Source: Nocardioides marmorisolisilvae (GTDB lineage: Bacteria; Actinomycetota; Actinomycetes; Propionibacteriales; Nocardioidaceae). From it: 64,000 nucleotides of DNA. Positions 34,143 to 43,368 of this stretch are shown here, one piece after another. The stretch is from positions 3,596,001 to 3,660,000 of the forward strand of contig NZ_CP134227.1 of NCBI RefSeq assembly GCF_031656915.1. The letters are read 5' to 3'. The notes under the pieces were generated by a model that saw nothing but the letters and a program-made list of their open reading frames with translations, was not told the DNA's origin and ran no database searches. The position numbers were made by a program, and so were the translations under genes. Position 1 is the first letter of the stretch. Each line of letters opens with the position of its first letter.

Positions 34143-34922
34143 ATGCCGAGCTCCACCATCGAGGAGGTCGAAGGACTGTGCACCGACGAGCACGATGGCG
34201 TGGTCATTGTGACTCTCGACCGGCCGCCTGCAAATGCGATGAACCGCGACGTGATCCGCGGTATTGCTTGCCTGTTCAACACCTTCGCGGAAGTCAGAGA
34301 GCCGCCGCCCGTGGTGATCACGGGAGGTGGCGAGCGTTTCTTCTGTGCCGGAGGTGACATCAAGGAACTGGACGGAGCCGATGTCAGCCAGATCGAGGAC
34401 CGCATGCGCGAGTTCCACAGGATGCTCGTCGCGATGGACCGGTACCCGCGCCCGGTTGTTGCCGCCGTGAACGGATACTGCGTTGGCGGCGGCGTCGAAT
34501 ACGCGATGTTTGCCGATCTGGTGCTCGCGGCGCCCCATGCACGGTTCGGGTTCCCTGAGATCAACCACGGCCTGCTCCCAGCAGAAAAGGGAATCGAGCG
34601 AGTTGCTCGCCTGGTGGGCGTGAAGACTACGCGCGCCCTGCTCTTGACCGGCGATTTGATCGATGCCGATCGCGCTACCCAGGTCGGCCTGGTCGACGCG
34701 ATCGTCGAGCCGAATGCACTCCTGGAGACTGGCATTGCTCATGCGCGGTCTGCGGGTGACAAGGCGCCCGTGTTGTACGCAGCGCTGAAGCGCGCCGTGA
34801 ATGATCTCTCCGACTCCGGCGACGAGCGACGTTGTGAACTCGCGCTCGAGAATGCCCGCGCCTACTTCGACGATCCCGTCGCCAAGCGCCTCCGAGGGGG
34901 GTGGGAACAACGAAACAGATGA
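34143..34922 (+). CDS. Enoyl-CoA hydratase/isomerase family protein
   Basis: ATG 34143 gives 259 residues. The crotonase fold carries both canonical glutamates: GYCVGGGVEYAMFADLVLAA (GGGxE) and ARFGFPEINHGLLPAEKGIE (PEI). It should add water to an enoyl-CoA or isomerise it. It follows the unusual crotonase by 13 nt and fits a CoA-bound stage of the pathway after ligation by the downstream synthetase. Confidence 0.9.
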   Translation: MPSSTIEEVEGLCTDEHDGVVIVTLDRPPANAMNRDVIRGIACLFNTFAEVREPPPVVITGGGERFFCAGGDIKELDGADVSQIEDRMREFHRMLVAMDRYPRPVVAAVNGYCVGGGVEYAMFADLVLAAPHARFGFPEINHGLLPAEKGIERVARLVGVKTTRALLLTGDLIDADRATQVGLVDAIVEPNALLETGIAHARSAGDKAPVLYAALKRAVNDLSDSGDERRCELALENARAYFDDPVAKRLRGGWEQRNR

Positions 34923-35049
34923 GGGTGGTCGCTGGACCGCTGACGCCCTCGCAACCAGAAGCCCGAGGGAGTCGGATCTGGCAACGGACGCCGGCAAGGA
35001 CAGCCAGAATGCCGCTCGTTCATATCGAGAGGGTGGGAGCCTGATCACG

Positions 35050-36945
35050 ATGTCAAACACTTCTTTACCGATTGGCGGCGCGACGCCCTACGCGCCCGCG
35101 CTCTCCACCATCGCCGGCTTCACGGCTCTGGAACGCACATTCCCACAGCTGTTGAAGGACCGCGCCGCCGCGGAGCCGAACGAGATTGCCTTCTGCCATT
35201 GGAACGGCGACCGCGCGGTCCCGACGACATGGAGCGAGTATGCGACGGCGGCGCGTGAGGTCGCGCTCGGCTTGAACCTCCTCGGTGTCGAACCCGGCGA
35301 CCGCGTGGCGATCATGTCGCAAGCGTGTGCCGAGTGGGTTCAGGCGGCGCTGGGAATCTTGTCAGCAGGCGCGATCCCCGTCGGCGTATACCCCACGAGT
35401 TCTGTACTCGAAGTCAGGCAGGGCCTTGAGCACAGCGGCGCGACCGCCATCTTCTACGGCGGCTCCGAGCCTATGCCCAGGATCGTTGACATCGCTGCCG
35501 ACATCGAGACCCTTCGGGCCGTGGTGAGCTTCGGTGCCGAACCGGTCGGCCTCGCTCCCTCGACAGTAGGCAAGTCGTGGGACGGACTGCGCCGAGCCGG
35601 ACGTGACCACGGGCTCGTAAACCCGGCACTCTTCGATGACTTGGTCGAAGCAGGAAACATCGATCAGCCCGCCGCGCTGTTCTACACATCCGGGTCCACC
35701 GGAGCGCCCAAAGGAGTCACGCACACACACAGGAGCCTGCAGTACGCGGTGCTCACATTCGGGATGAACTATCCAGAGGTCGGCACGGTTCGTCACGATC
35801 TCGTGGGCTTCCTCGGCCTGTCACACGTTGCCCCAGCACTCCTATGCGTCTATGTGCCGATCATGACCCGCCTGGTGGTCACGTTCTGCAGGATGGACCA
35901 ACGAGCCGAGGCCCTCATCGGCGTACGACCCACCGCCGCGGTTTGGCCACCTCGCATACACGAAAAGCTGCTCAGTGAGGCGCTCGCCGAGCTCAATGCG
36001 TCGCCGGCACCGTTCAGGCTTGCCTACAACCTCGCGATGATTGTCGGCCGCAAAGTGTGTGCACGGCGCTGGAAGCAGGAGCGCGTGCTGTGGCATCTGC
36101 GCGCTCTCTATAGCGTCGCGCTCAAGCTAGTCTTCCTACCGCTACGGGCAAAGGTGGGCGTCGACCGAATCGAGGTCTCATGGACCGCATCCGGTGCCAT
36201 GACCCCTGAAGTCACCGCCCTGTGGCAGGTGTGGGGCCTTGATCTGCGCGAACTCTTCGGCACCACCGAGACCTGCGGTTCGGTCCTCGCCCAATGGGAC
36301 CGTGCGTTCCCTCGTCCAGGCACAGTCGGGAAAAGCATGCCGGACCACCGTTGGGCAATCAAGACGAACGACGAGGGAGAACTCATGGTGCGGGCGCCAC
36401 TGATGTTCGACGGATACTGGAACGACGTACAGGCAACCGCATCGGCGATGGACGGCTCCTGGTACCGGACCGGCGATCTTGTCGAGATCGACGCATCCGG
36501 CGAGGTTCGGCTCATCGGTCGCGTAAAAGACATCATCATCACCACCGGCGGCAAGACGATAAGCCCGCAACCGATCGAGGTACGGCTGAAGGCTGGCCCC
36601 CTCATCGAAGAGGCCGTCGTCATTGGTGATGGGCGAAAATACCTCACAGTGCTTATCTGGCCGAGTGAGGAAGGCAAGGCGCTAACTGAAGAGGCATTCT
36701 CGGAGGCCGCGCGCTCATGGATCGCGGAGGTCAATGCTGAACTCGCCCGGCCACTTCAACTTAAAGACTTTCGAACTCCTTCGCGACCGCTTTCGGCAGA
36801 TGAAGGTGAGCTGACGCTCAAGGGCACCATCCGGCGCACGCAAGTCCACAAGTCGTTCGAATCCTTGGTCGCGGAGATGTATGGCCGCGAAGATCACGAT
36901 GAGATTGCGCACCACGCGCAGTTCCTGGACGCGACTCAGGAGTGA
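35050..36945 (+). CDS. AMP-forming long-chain-type acyl-CoA synthetase
   Basis: ATG 35050 (after GGGAG at about 10 nt) gives 631 residues, the size of FadD15/FACL enzymes. Motifs: FYTSGSTGAPKGVTHTHRS, VSWTASGAMTPE, LRELFGTTETCGS, WYRTGDLVEIDASGE and GRVKDIIITTGGKTISPQPIE, with a FadD15-like C-terminus (KGTIRRTQVHKSFESLV). It loads a carboxylic acid onto CoA for the crotonases. The 127 nt before it hold no other gene. Confidence 0.9.
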   Translation: MSNTSLPIGGATPYAPALSTIAGFTALERTFPQLLKDRAAAEPNEIAFCHWNGDRAVPTTWSEYATAAREVALGLNLLGVEPGDRVAIMSQACAEWVQAALGILSAGAIPVGVYPTSSVLEVRQGLEHSGATAIFYGGSEPMPRIVDIAADIETLRAVVSFGAEPVGLAPSTVGKSWDGLRRAGRDHGLVNPALFDDLVEAGNIDQPAALFYTSGSTGAPKGVTHTHRSLQYAVLTFGMNYPEVGTVRHDLVGFLGLSHVAPALLCVYVPIMTRLVVTFCRMDQRAEALIGVRPTAAVWPPRIHEKLLSEALAELNASPAPFRLAYNLAMIVGRKVCARRWKQERVLWHLRALYSVALKLVFLPLRAKVGVDRIEVSWTASGAMTPEVTALWQVWGLDLRELFGTTETCGSVLAQWDRAFPRPGTVGKSMPDHRWAIKTNDEGELMVRAPLMFDGYWNDVQATASAMDGSWYRTGDLVEIDASGEVRLIGRVKDIIITTGGKTISPQPIEVRLKAGPLIEEAVVIGDGRKYLTVLIWPSEEGKALTEEAFSEAARSWIAEVNAELARPLQLKDFRTPSRPLSADEGELTLKGTIRRTQVHKSFESLVAEMYGREDHDEIAHHAQFLDATQE

Positions 36946-36961
36946 AGACGTCGGGGTCGAG

Positions 36962-37729
36962 ATGAGCGAGTTCCACGAGCGACGGATCGAGGAATTGACC
37001 AGTGCTGAGATCCACGGAGCAATCTCAGCCGGAGCGCGCACGGCGATTCTCCCGCTGGGTGCGACAGAACAGCATGGACCTCACCTGCCGCTGTGCGTGG
37101 ACAGTGCACATGCGGATGCGCTCGCGGTCCGCATCGCCGAGCGGCTTGGTGACGCCCTGATCCTGCCGACTATCAGGGTCGGCTACTCCCCCCATCATCT
37201 CGGCTTCCCGGGCACCATGACGGTCAGCGCATCCACGTTGGAAGCCCTCTGCCTGGACTATTGCAGCTCGCTCGAAACGCACGGGTTCGAACGTGTGGTC
37301 TTGTTCTCCGCTCACGTCGGCAACTACCCGGTCATGCGCGACTTCGCACCGCGCCTGGCCGCAACCCTCGGACCGCGCCTGCAGATAATCGTCTATACCG
37401 ACAGTGCAGCGATCCTCCGAGCATGGCGCGAGGCTGCCCAGGCAATCGCTGGGCTCGGAGAGCACGTGGGCGGCCATGCCGACATTGCGGAGACGTCGGT
37501 GATGCTCGAACTCCATCCCAGCGTCGTGCGCCGGGACCGTGCTGCCGCGGGGTACCGAGGTGAGGTGAACGACCAGTTCCTTCGCCGATGCTTCGAAGAG
37601 GGCATCCACACAGTGGCGCCCAACGGGGTCTTGGGCGATCCGGAGGGCATGTCCAAGGAGATCGGCCGTGCGGCTCTGGATGCCGTGACGGATCTCATCG
37701 TTGCCTACGCCCGCTCACGTGAGGCGTGA
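36962..37729 (+). CDS. Creatininase-family metal-dependent amidohydrolase
   Basis: ATG 36962 gives 255 residues. Metal-binding motifs are visible: LPLGATEQHGPHLPLCVDSAHADAL (E, H, D), SAHVGNYP (H, where many relatives have HGGN) and GGHADIAETSVMLEL (the GxHAxxxETS motif). The family includes creatinine amidohydrolase, FAPy deformylase and MftE, so it likely opens a cyclic amide or removes an amide group. As last gene of the LLM operon it suggests that the substrate contains nitrogen. No other mycofactocin gene is present. Confidence 0.88.
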   Translation: MSEFHERRIEELTSAEIHGAISAGARTAILPLGATEQHGPHLPLCVDSAHADALAVRIAERLGDALILPTIRVGYSPHHLGFPGTMTVSASTLEALCLDYCSSLETHGFERVVLFSAHVGNYPVMRDFAPRLAATLGPRLQIIVYTDSAAILRAWREAAQAIAGLGEHVGGHADIAETSVMLELHPSVVRRDRAAAGYRGEVNDQFLRRCFEEGIHTVAPNGVLGDPEGMSKEIGRAALDAVTDLIVAYARSREA

Positions 37730-38061
37730 TCGGCGCGAGTCTCAGTGGAGCGCGCGCTGATCGTGGGCCTTCGTCGACTTGTAGTCGGTGAGCGACGATG
37801 CGGGTCACGACTAGCGCCTGTTCATTGCAGAGCGCCGGGACGCGGAGCTGAACTCGGGAAGCTCATCGAGTTCTTCGAGCGCTACCTCGTGCTCGCGTGA
37901 CTTCGAGCTGGAGGACTGGTCATCCCCGGAGCGCCGCCGCACAGGCATTGGACGCGATGTGTGGGTCAACCGACGCCCACCTACGGCGGGGAAAGCGATT
38001 ACACCCGCGGTTAGATGGCAAACGGAACCCATGGCCCCTGTCGAGGTCTGATCGGGCAGGC
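37730..38061. other. Intergenic region between the two catabolic blocks
   Basis: No supported gene. An 86-codon minus-strand frame (37811-38071) has no ribosome site and low-complexity Ser/Arg content. This is probably the end of one regulon and the upstream flank of the next. Confidence 0.4.
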
Positions 38062-38108
38062 TTGACAGCATTGGCGTCGGGACGTGTACGGTACAGAAAG
38101 CGTTTTCT
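38062..38108 (+). promoter_or_regulatory. Promoter with LacI-type operator for the GMC operon
   Basis: A TTGACA (38062-38067) is followed by a TACGGT-like -10 (38087-38092, 19-bp spacer). AGAAAGCGTTTTCT (38095-38108) comes next, one of three AGAAARCGYTTWCT sites in this window. It lies 14 nt before the GMC start codon, where a bound repressor would block transcription. Confidence 0.65.
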
Positions 38109-38122
38109 ACGGGAGGTTCCTG

Positions 38123-39730
38123 ATGCCTGATTCGACTGCCTTCGATTACATCATTGCTGGCGGCGGCACGGCTGGGTGTGTCCTTGCCAATCGCCTGACC
38201 TCGAATCCCGAGATCTCAGTCCTGCTGATCGAGGCCGGTCGAAGTGATCGCAATCCGCTGATCCAGATACCCGCCGGGTTCGCGAAGCTCACCGCTGGAC
38301 CATACGAATGGGGGTTTCGCAGCGTCCCCCAGAAGAACTGTGATGACCGCGTGATCCCGCTAGCGCAAGGCAAGGTGATTGGTGGGGGCGGCTCGATCAA
38401 TGCTCAGGTCTTCACTCGTGGCGTCCGGCAGGACTACGACGATTGGGCGCATGAGTACGGCTGCGACGGGTGGTCAGCCAAGGAAGTCGACAAGTACTTT
38501 CTGCGGTCAGAGGGAAATGAGCGCCTCGCCGCGCCCCTCCACGGCACCGAGGGACCTCTCGGTGTCTCAGACCTCGCCAACCCGCACCCGCTCACGAGGG
38601 CCTTCGTCCGAGCCGGGCAAGAATATGGCCTGCCCTACAACGCAGACTTCAACGGCACGAGCCAGCATGGCGTGGGCTACTACCAGACGACCACAAAGGA
38701 CGGCAGGCGGTGCAGCGCCGCGGTTGGCTACCTCCGACCCGCGCGTCATCGGCGGAACCTGACCGTGTTCACGCAGACCCATGTCGCCCGAGTCGTCTTG
38801 GCTGGCAAGAGGGCTGTTGGGGTCGAAGTGATCCGTGGCGGGAGGCCGGAGCGCTTCCACGCCTCTCGGGAGGTGATTGTCTCGGGTGGTGCGTACAACT
38901 CACCGAAAATCCTTCAACTTTCGGGCATCGGCGACCCGGCAGCGCTCCGGTCCGCCGGTGTCGACATATTGCATTCACTTCCTGGTGTCGGAGCCAACCT
39001 CCACGATCACTGCGACCTGGACATCATCTATGAGCTGAAGCAGTACCAGAGCATGGATCGTCTGAGCCGAGTGCGGCCGGCGACGGCTGCTGCGGGTCTG
39101 CAGTACTTGGCGTACCGGCGCGGTCCGCTGGCCTCCACGGTGGTTGAAGGCGGAGCTTTCAGCTACGGCGAGCCAGGGCACACCATCCCGGACATTCAGT
39201 TCCACTTCCTTCCCGCTGCGGGGGTGGAAGCAGGCATCGCCGCAACACGATATGGCTACGGGGTCACGCTGAACTCCTACTTCACCCGTCCGCGAAGTCG
39301 CGGCAGCGTGCGGCTCAGTTCGCGGAACCCCTTGGATCCCCCGTTGATCGACCCCAATTACCTTGACGATCCTTACGACGTCGAGATGAGTGTCGAGGGT
39401 GTGCGGCAGAGCCGAGAGATCATGACCCAGCCCTCGATGGCGCGGCACATCAAGGCGGAGCATCTCGCAGGTGGCGCGACGCTGCGATCCACGGACGATT
39501 ACGTGCGCTTCGTTCGGGCACACGGCCGCACTTCATACCACCCCGTCGGCTCGTGCGCGATGGGCGTCACGGATGCCGCGGTCGTCTCCCCACAGCTGAA
39601 GGTTTACGGGATCGACTGCTTACGCGTAGTAGACGCATCAGTCATGCCACGCATCGTGAGCTCGAACACCCAGGCACCCACGGTCATGATCGCTGAGAAG
39701 GCTGCGGACCTGATCCTCGAGCGCGCCTAG
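38123..39730 (+). CDS. GMC-family FAD oxidoreductase (choline-dehydrogenase-like)
   Basis: ATG 38123 follows GGGAGG by 6 nt and gives 535 residues. The FAD fold has DYIIAGGGTAGCVLANRL at the N-terminus with LLIEAG at the end of the second strand. GMC signature 1 is GKVIGGGGSINAQVFTRG, signature 2 is GAYNSPKILQLSGIGDP, and the active-site His lies in TSYHPVGSCAMG, with a partner region NTQAPTVMIAEK. It should oxidise a primary alcohol to the aldehyde, passing on to the aldehyde dehydrogenase encoded 31 nt downstream. Confidence 0.93.
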   Translation: MPDSTAFDYIIAGGGTAGCVLANRLTSNPEISVLLIEAGRSDRNPLIQIPAGFAKLTAGPYEWGFRSVPQKNCDDRVIPLAQGKVIGGGGSINAQVFTRGVRQDYDDWAHEYGCDGWSAKEVDKYFLRSEGNERLAAPLHGTEGPLGVSDLANPHPLTRAFVRAGQEYGLPYNADFNGTSQHGVGYYQTTTKDGRRCSAAVGYLRPARHRRNLTVFTQTHVARVVLAGKRAVGVEVIRGGRPERFHASREVIVSGGAYNSPKILQLSGIGDPAALRSAGVDILHSLPGVGANLHDHCDLDIIYELKQYQSMDRLSRVRPATAAAGLQYLAYRRGPLASTVVEGGAFSYGEPGHTIPDIQFHFLPAAGVEAGIAATRYGYGVTLNSYFTRPRSRGSVRLSSRNPLDPPLIDPNYLDDPYDVEMSVEGVRQSREIMTQPSMARHIKAEHLAGGATLRSTDDYVRFVRAHGRTSYHPVGSCAMGVTDAAVVSPQLKVYGIDCLRVVDASVMPRIVSSNTQAPTVMIAEKAADLILERA

Positions 39731-39761
39731 CCAGCACCCAAGACGACCGGAGAGTCAGGAC

Positions 39762-41312
39762 ATGAACGTGACAATGGCTTCTGCGCCTGCAGTCCGCACA
39801 TACGGGCACTTCATCGACGGCGAGACTACGTCTTCCTCGGAGCAGATTGTCCGCAGGAGCCCGGCAACCGGCCAGCCACTTGCGACATTCGCACGAGGCA
39901 CGGCTGACGATGTCGACCGTGCCGTGAAGGCTGCTCGTCGCGCCTTCGACGAAGGCCCTTGGCCTCGCCTCAGCGGTCTGGAGCGTGGGCGCGTCCTGTT
40001 ACGCCTTGCGGACCTGATGGGTCGCGACCTCGACAAACTCGCCATGATCGAGGCTGCCGAGGTGGGAAAGCCAATTCGGCAGGCACGCGCCGACGTCGAG
40101 AACTCGATCGCACTGACACAGTACGCAGCCTCACTGTCCATGAGCGCGCACGGCGAGATCTATTCCAACCTCGGAGAGCATCTCACGGGGATGGTCATCA
40201 GAGAGCCCTGTGGTGTGGTCGGCATGGTCACTCCTTGGAACTTTCCGCTCCTGCAACTGGTACAGAAGTTGCCTTTTGCCCTGGGTGCTGGTTGCACCGC
40301 GGTTTGCAAGCCCGCTGAAGTCGCGTCGGGGACGACGGTCGAGCTCGCTGCGCTCTGCGCCGAAGCTGGCGTACCCGCTGGTGCGTTCAATGTCGTCACC
40401 GGAGCGGGCAGCACCGCTGGTCAAGCGCTGACGGAATCGAGCCTTATCGACATGGTGTCCTTTACCGGGAGCACCGGCATCGGTCGCTCAGTGATCGCTG
40501 CAGCGCAGACGAACATCAAGCGGGTGTCCCTCGAGCTTGGGGGCAAGGGAGCCACGATCGTCTTCGCGGACGCCGACCTCGAGGACGCTGTGGAGGCTGC
40601 CATCTATGCCAACGTCTTCAACTCCGGCGAATGCTGCGTCTCGGGCACACGTCTCCTGATCGATCGACGTGTGGCTGATGACTTCACCGCGGCGCTCGGT
40701 GAGCGGCTCGGCGACTTGCGCGTCGGGGACCCTATGGATCCGGAGACGGACATCGGTCCAATGATCCATGATGCTCACCTCGCAAAGGTGATCTCGATGA
40801 TTGACCACGCGCTCAGCGAGGGCGGTTCAATTGTCGCAGGTGGAAGCCGGCTCAGCGGCGCGCCTTACGATGCCGGCTCGTTCGTGGCACCGACGGTGAT
40901 CGACGAGGTTCGGGTCGAATCTCAGCTCTTTCGCGAGGAGGTCTTCGGTCCGGTTCTCGCTGTCACCCGATTCGACAGCCAGGATGAGGCGATCCGGCTC
41001 GCAAACGCCGTCGACTACGGCCTCGCCAACTCGGTCTGGACGAAGAACCTCGACCTCGCGTGGACCACGGCGCGGCGGCTTCGGTCTGGCACTGTGTGGA
41101 TCAACACGACCATCGATGGGGCCCCCCAGCTCCCTGGCGGTGGTGTGAAGCTCAGCGGTGTCGGTAGAGAGATGGGACAGGCTGGCTTTGACGAGTTCAC
41201 CGAGCACAAGACGATCCAGCTCCGGACCGGTGGGTGGGAACGCTCCATTGCTGGACGAGCAGAACAGGACCCCGCGGGCGCCCCCGGTCCAGAGGCAAGG
41301 CCTGCTTCATGA
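39762..41312 (+). CDS. NAD(P)-dependent aldehyde dehydrogenase
   Basis: This 516-residue protein carries the ALDH motifs: MVTPWNFPLLQLVQKLPFAL, GSTAGQALTESSLIDMVSFTGST, catalytic Glu in SLELGGKGATIVFADADLEDA, catalytic Cys in NSGECCVSGTRLL (family usually GQxC), and EVFGPVLAVTRFD. It converts the aldehyde made by the GMC enzyme to the acid. It overlaps the DUF993 gene by 4 nt (ATGA). Confidence 0.93.
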   Translation: MNVTMASAPAVRTYGHFIDGETTSSSEQIVRRSPATGQPLATFARGTADDVDRAVKAARRAFDEGPWPRLSGLERGRVLLRLADLMGRDLDKLAMIEAAEVGKPIRQARADVENSIALTQYAASLSMSAHGEIYSNLGEHLTGMVIREPCGVVGMVTPWNFPLLQLVQKLPFALGAGCTAVCKPAEVASGTTVELAALCAEAGVPAGAFNVVTGAGSTAGQALTESSLIDMVSFTGSTGIGRSVIAAAQTNIKRVSLELGGKGATIVFADADLEDAVEAAIYANVFNSGECCVSGTRLLIDRRVADDFTAALGERLGDLRVGDPMDPETDIGPMIHDAHLAKVISMIDHALSEGGSIVAGGSRLSGAPYDAGSFVAPTVIDEVRVESQLFREEVFGPVLAVTRFDSQDEAIRLANAVDYGLANSVWTKNLDLAWTTARRLRSGTVWINTTIDGAPQLPGGGVKLSGVGREMGQAGFDEFTEHKTIQLRTGGWERSIAGRAEQDPAGAPGPEARPAS

Positions 41313-42466
41313 TTCGAATCGACCTACCGACTGCTGATGGTGACGCGAAACCGTACCGGCTCAGCGGCCTATCGACGGATCTGACCCAGGCGCCACCGCC
41401 ACAAAGCAGGGTGGCTTACGCCGCTGTGCACGTGATTGCCGATGCTCGTCGAGCCTCGATCCCGGAGCACACGCGCTGCATAGATTGGGAGGGGACCCTG
41501 CGGCAGCGGAGCAGGATCTGGGATCTAGGTCTGGGCGTGGCCGAGGCTATGGATACTGCACAGCGGGGGATGGGTCTCCCGTGGTCAGATGTGCACCGCC
41601 TGGTGCGCATGACTCTCGAGGCCGCTAAACCGCGTGGCGCAAGCACCGTCGTCGGCATCGGTACCGACGCGCTGCCACCCGGACCGACCGGGATCGAACG
41701 GATCGTCGACGCCTACCTCGAAGAGCTCGACTTCGTCGAAGGTCTAGGTGGGACCGCCGTTATGATGCCAAGCCGCCAGTTGGCGGCGACGGCGACTACG
41801 CCCGAGCATTACGTGAAGGTGTACGACGCCGTTCTCGCTGATGCCCGCCGACCGGTCATCCTCCACTGGCTCGGTGAGCAATTCGACCCATGTCTTAAGG
41901 GCTATTGGGGGATCAACGATCCCGCCGAGGCTGTTGACACCGTCGCTGAGATCGTCCGCAGTCGGCCAGACGTGGTCGACGGCATCAAGATGTCGGTGCT
42001 TGACCCGGCTCTGGAGGAGGAGATTCGGGGCAGATTGCATGGGGAGCAGCGGGTGTACACCGGCGACGACTTCCACTATGTCGATCTGATCGGCGGTACC
42101 GCACGAGGACATAGCCACGCGCTCCTGGGCGCATTCGCCGCGATCGCGCCCATTGCGCGGCTCGCACTTGGCCACCTCGACGATGGGGACCTTCTCGGTT
42201 ATCGGCGGACACTTGGACCTACCGAGCAACTATCCCGGCTCCTGTTCGAGGCTCCCACGCAGTACTACAAGACCGGCATCGCCTGGATCGCCTACCTCCA
42301 GGGTTATCAGGACCACTTCCGCATGCTGGCGGGCCTCGAGGCCGGTAGAAGCGTCGTACATCTGGCCGAGCTCTTCAAGGAGGCCGACACCATCGGACTC
42401 TTCACCGACCCCAGTGAGGCTGCACGGAGAATGCAGCGCTATCTGACGTTGCACGGAATGGCGTGA
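41309..42466 (+). CDS. DUF993-family protein (dihydrodipicolinate-synthase-like TIM barrel)
   Basis: ATG 41309 gives 385 residues. RVAYAAVHVIADARRA, IDWEGTLRQRSRIWDLGLGVAEAMDTAQRGMGL and the lysine-containing DVVDGIKMSVLDPALEEEIR, followed by YTGDDFHYVDLIGG, match what I recall of DUF993 proteins, which resemble class I aldolases of the DapA type. The conserved K in GIKMS is a candidate Schiff-base lysine. An aldol cleavage or a decarboxylation/dehydration of an acid made by the ALDH would suit the operon. No reaction has been shown, as far as I know. Confidence 0.75.
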   Translation: MIRIDLPTADGDAKPYRLSGLSTDLTQAPPPQSRVAYAAVHVIADARRASIPEHTRCIDWEGTLRQRSRIWDLGLGVAEAMDTAQRGMGLPWSDVHRLVRMTLEAAKPRGASTVVGIGTDALPPGPTGIERIVDAYLEELDFVEGLGGTAVMMPSRQLAATATTPEHYVKVYDAVLADARRPVILHWLGEQFDPCLKGYWGINDPAEAVDTVAEIVRSRPDVVDGIKMSVLDPALEEEIRGRLHGEQRVYTGDDFHYVDLIGGTARGHSHALLGAFAAIAPIARLALGHLDDGDLLGYRRTLGPTEQLSRLLFEAPTQYYKTGIAWIAYLQGYQDHFRMLAGLEAGRSVVHLAELFKEADTIGLFTDPSEAARRMQRYLTLHGMA

Positions 42467-42467
42467 G

Positions 42468-43277
42468 ATGGATATTGGGCGCTTGAGCCTTAACTCGATG
42501 ACAGTCCCCTCGCTCAGTCTCGAGGAGCTGGTTGATAAGGCAGTCGGTCGCGGTATACCCGCGGTCGCGCCGTGGCGAAATCTGTTGCGCGAGGACCTGC
42601 CCGCCTCAGCGGCTCGACGCTGCTTGGTGGACGCTGGCTTGCACGTCAGCTCACTGTGCCGTGGCGGACTGTTCACGTCGTCGAGTCGCGCCGGACGTGC
42701 CGCTGCCATCGAGGAGACTATGCGGGCGATCGACGAGGCCGCCGAACTAGCCGCGGAGTGCTTGGTTATGGTCTGCGGCCCCGTTGTGGAGAAGGACGTG
42801 GCCGGTTCCTTCTCCATGGTGCGCGACGGCCTCGGGGCGGTGATCGACCACGCCGAGCGCGCCGGCGTCAACCTGGGGCTGGAGCCACTGCATCCGATGA
42901 TGTCCGCGGACCGTTCCGTCGTCGCGTCGCTGAGGGACGCCCACGACCTGATCGTGGAGTTGGGATGGCCGCATCGTCTGGGCGTAGTGATCGACCTGTA
43001 CCACGTTTGGTGGGATCGTGAGTTGCCTCGGTACGTCGAGCTGCTATCGGATCGGATCCTGGGTCTCCATGTCTCTGATTGGGTCACACCCCTCACGGGT
43101 GGGATTGCTTCGGGCCGGGGGATGATGGGTGACGGGTCCATTGACATCCCGGGTTTGGTGCGAGCCATTCCCTGGCCTGGCTTCATCGAGGTCGAAGTTC
43201 TCAGCGATGAGCTGTGGCAAAGGCCCGTCGAAGACACGCTGGACCTGGTCGTTGAGCGGTTCGGCAGCCATGTCTGA
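42468..43277 (+). CDS. Sugar phosphate isomerase/epimerase-like TIM-barrel protein
   Basis: This 269-residue protein of the AP-endonuclease-2 (Xylose isomerase-like) superfamily has VDKAVGRGIPAVAPWRNLL, LGLEPLHPMMSADRSVVASL (metal-binding E), LGVVIDLYHVWWD (D, H) and GFIEVEVLSDELW (E). It should isomerise or epimerise a keto-sugar-type compound. The start lies 1 nt after the DUF993 stop codon, so the two are probably made in equal amounts. Confidence 0.88.
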   Translation: MDIGRLSLNSMTVPSLSLEELVDKAVGRGIPAVAPWRNLLREDLPASAARRCLVDAGLHVSSLCRGGLFTSSSRAGRAAAIEETMRAIDEAAELAAECLVMVCGPVVEKDVAGSFSMVRDGLGAVIDHAERAGVNLGLEPLHPMMSADRSVVASLRDAHDLIVELGWPHRLGVVIDLYHVWWDRELPRYVELLSDRILGLHVSDWVTPLTGGIASGRGMMGDGSIDIPGLVRAIPWPGFIEVEVLSDELWQRPVEDTLDLVVERFGSHV

Positions 43278-43368
43278 CTACAGTCTGCAGCGCGGGCGGT
43301 CGGCGGAATCAGACGGGCCGCCCCAACAGGCCGTTTCACGTCGCTCGCGTAACAACAGGAGGGCCGCG

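Noticed and set aside
37811-38071. 86-codon minus-strand frame between the catabolic blocks
   Set aside because: No ribosome site and low-complexity composition. It also overlaps the TTGACA of the GMC promoter.
36962-39730. Mycofactocin locus, because a creatininase-like protein and a GMC oxidoreductase are neighbours
   Set aside because: No precursor peptide, radical SAM or other mft gene is present. The two genes belong to different operons with different operators.
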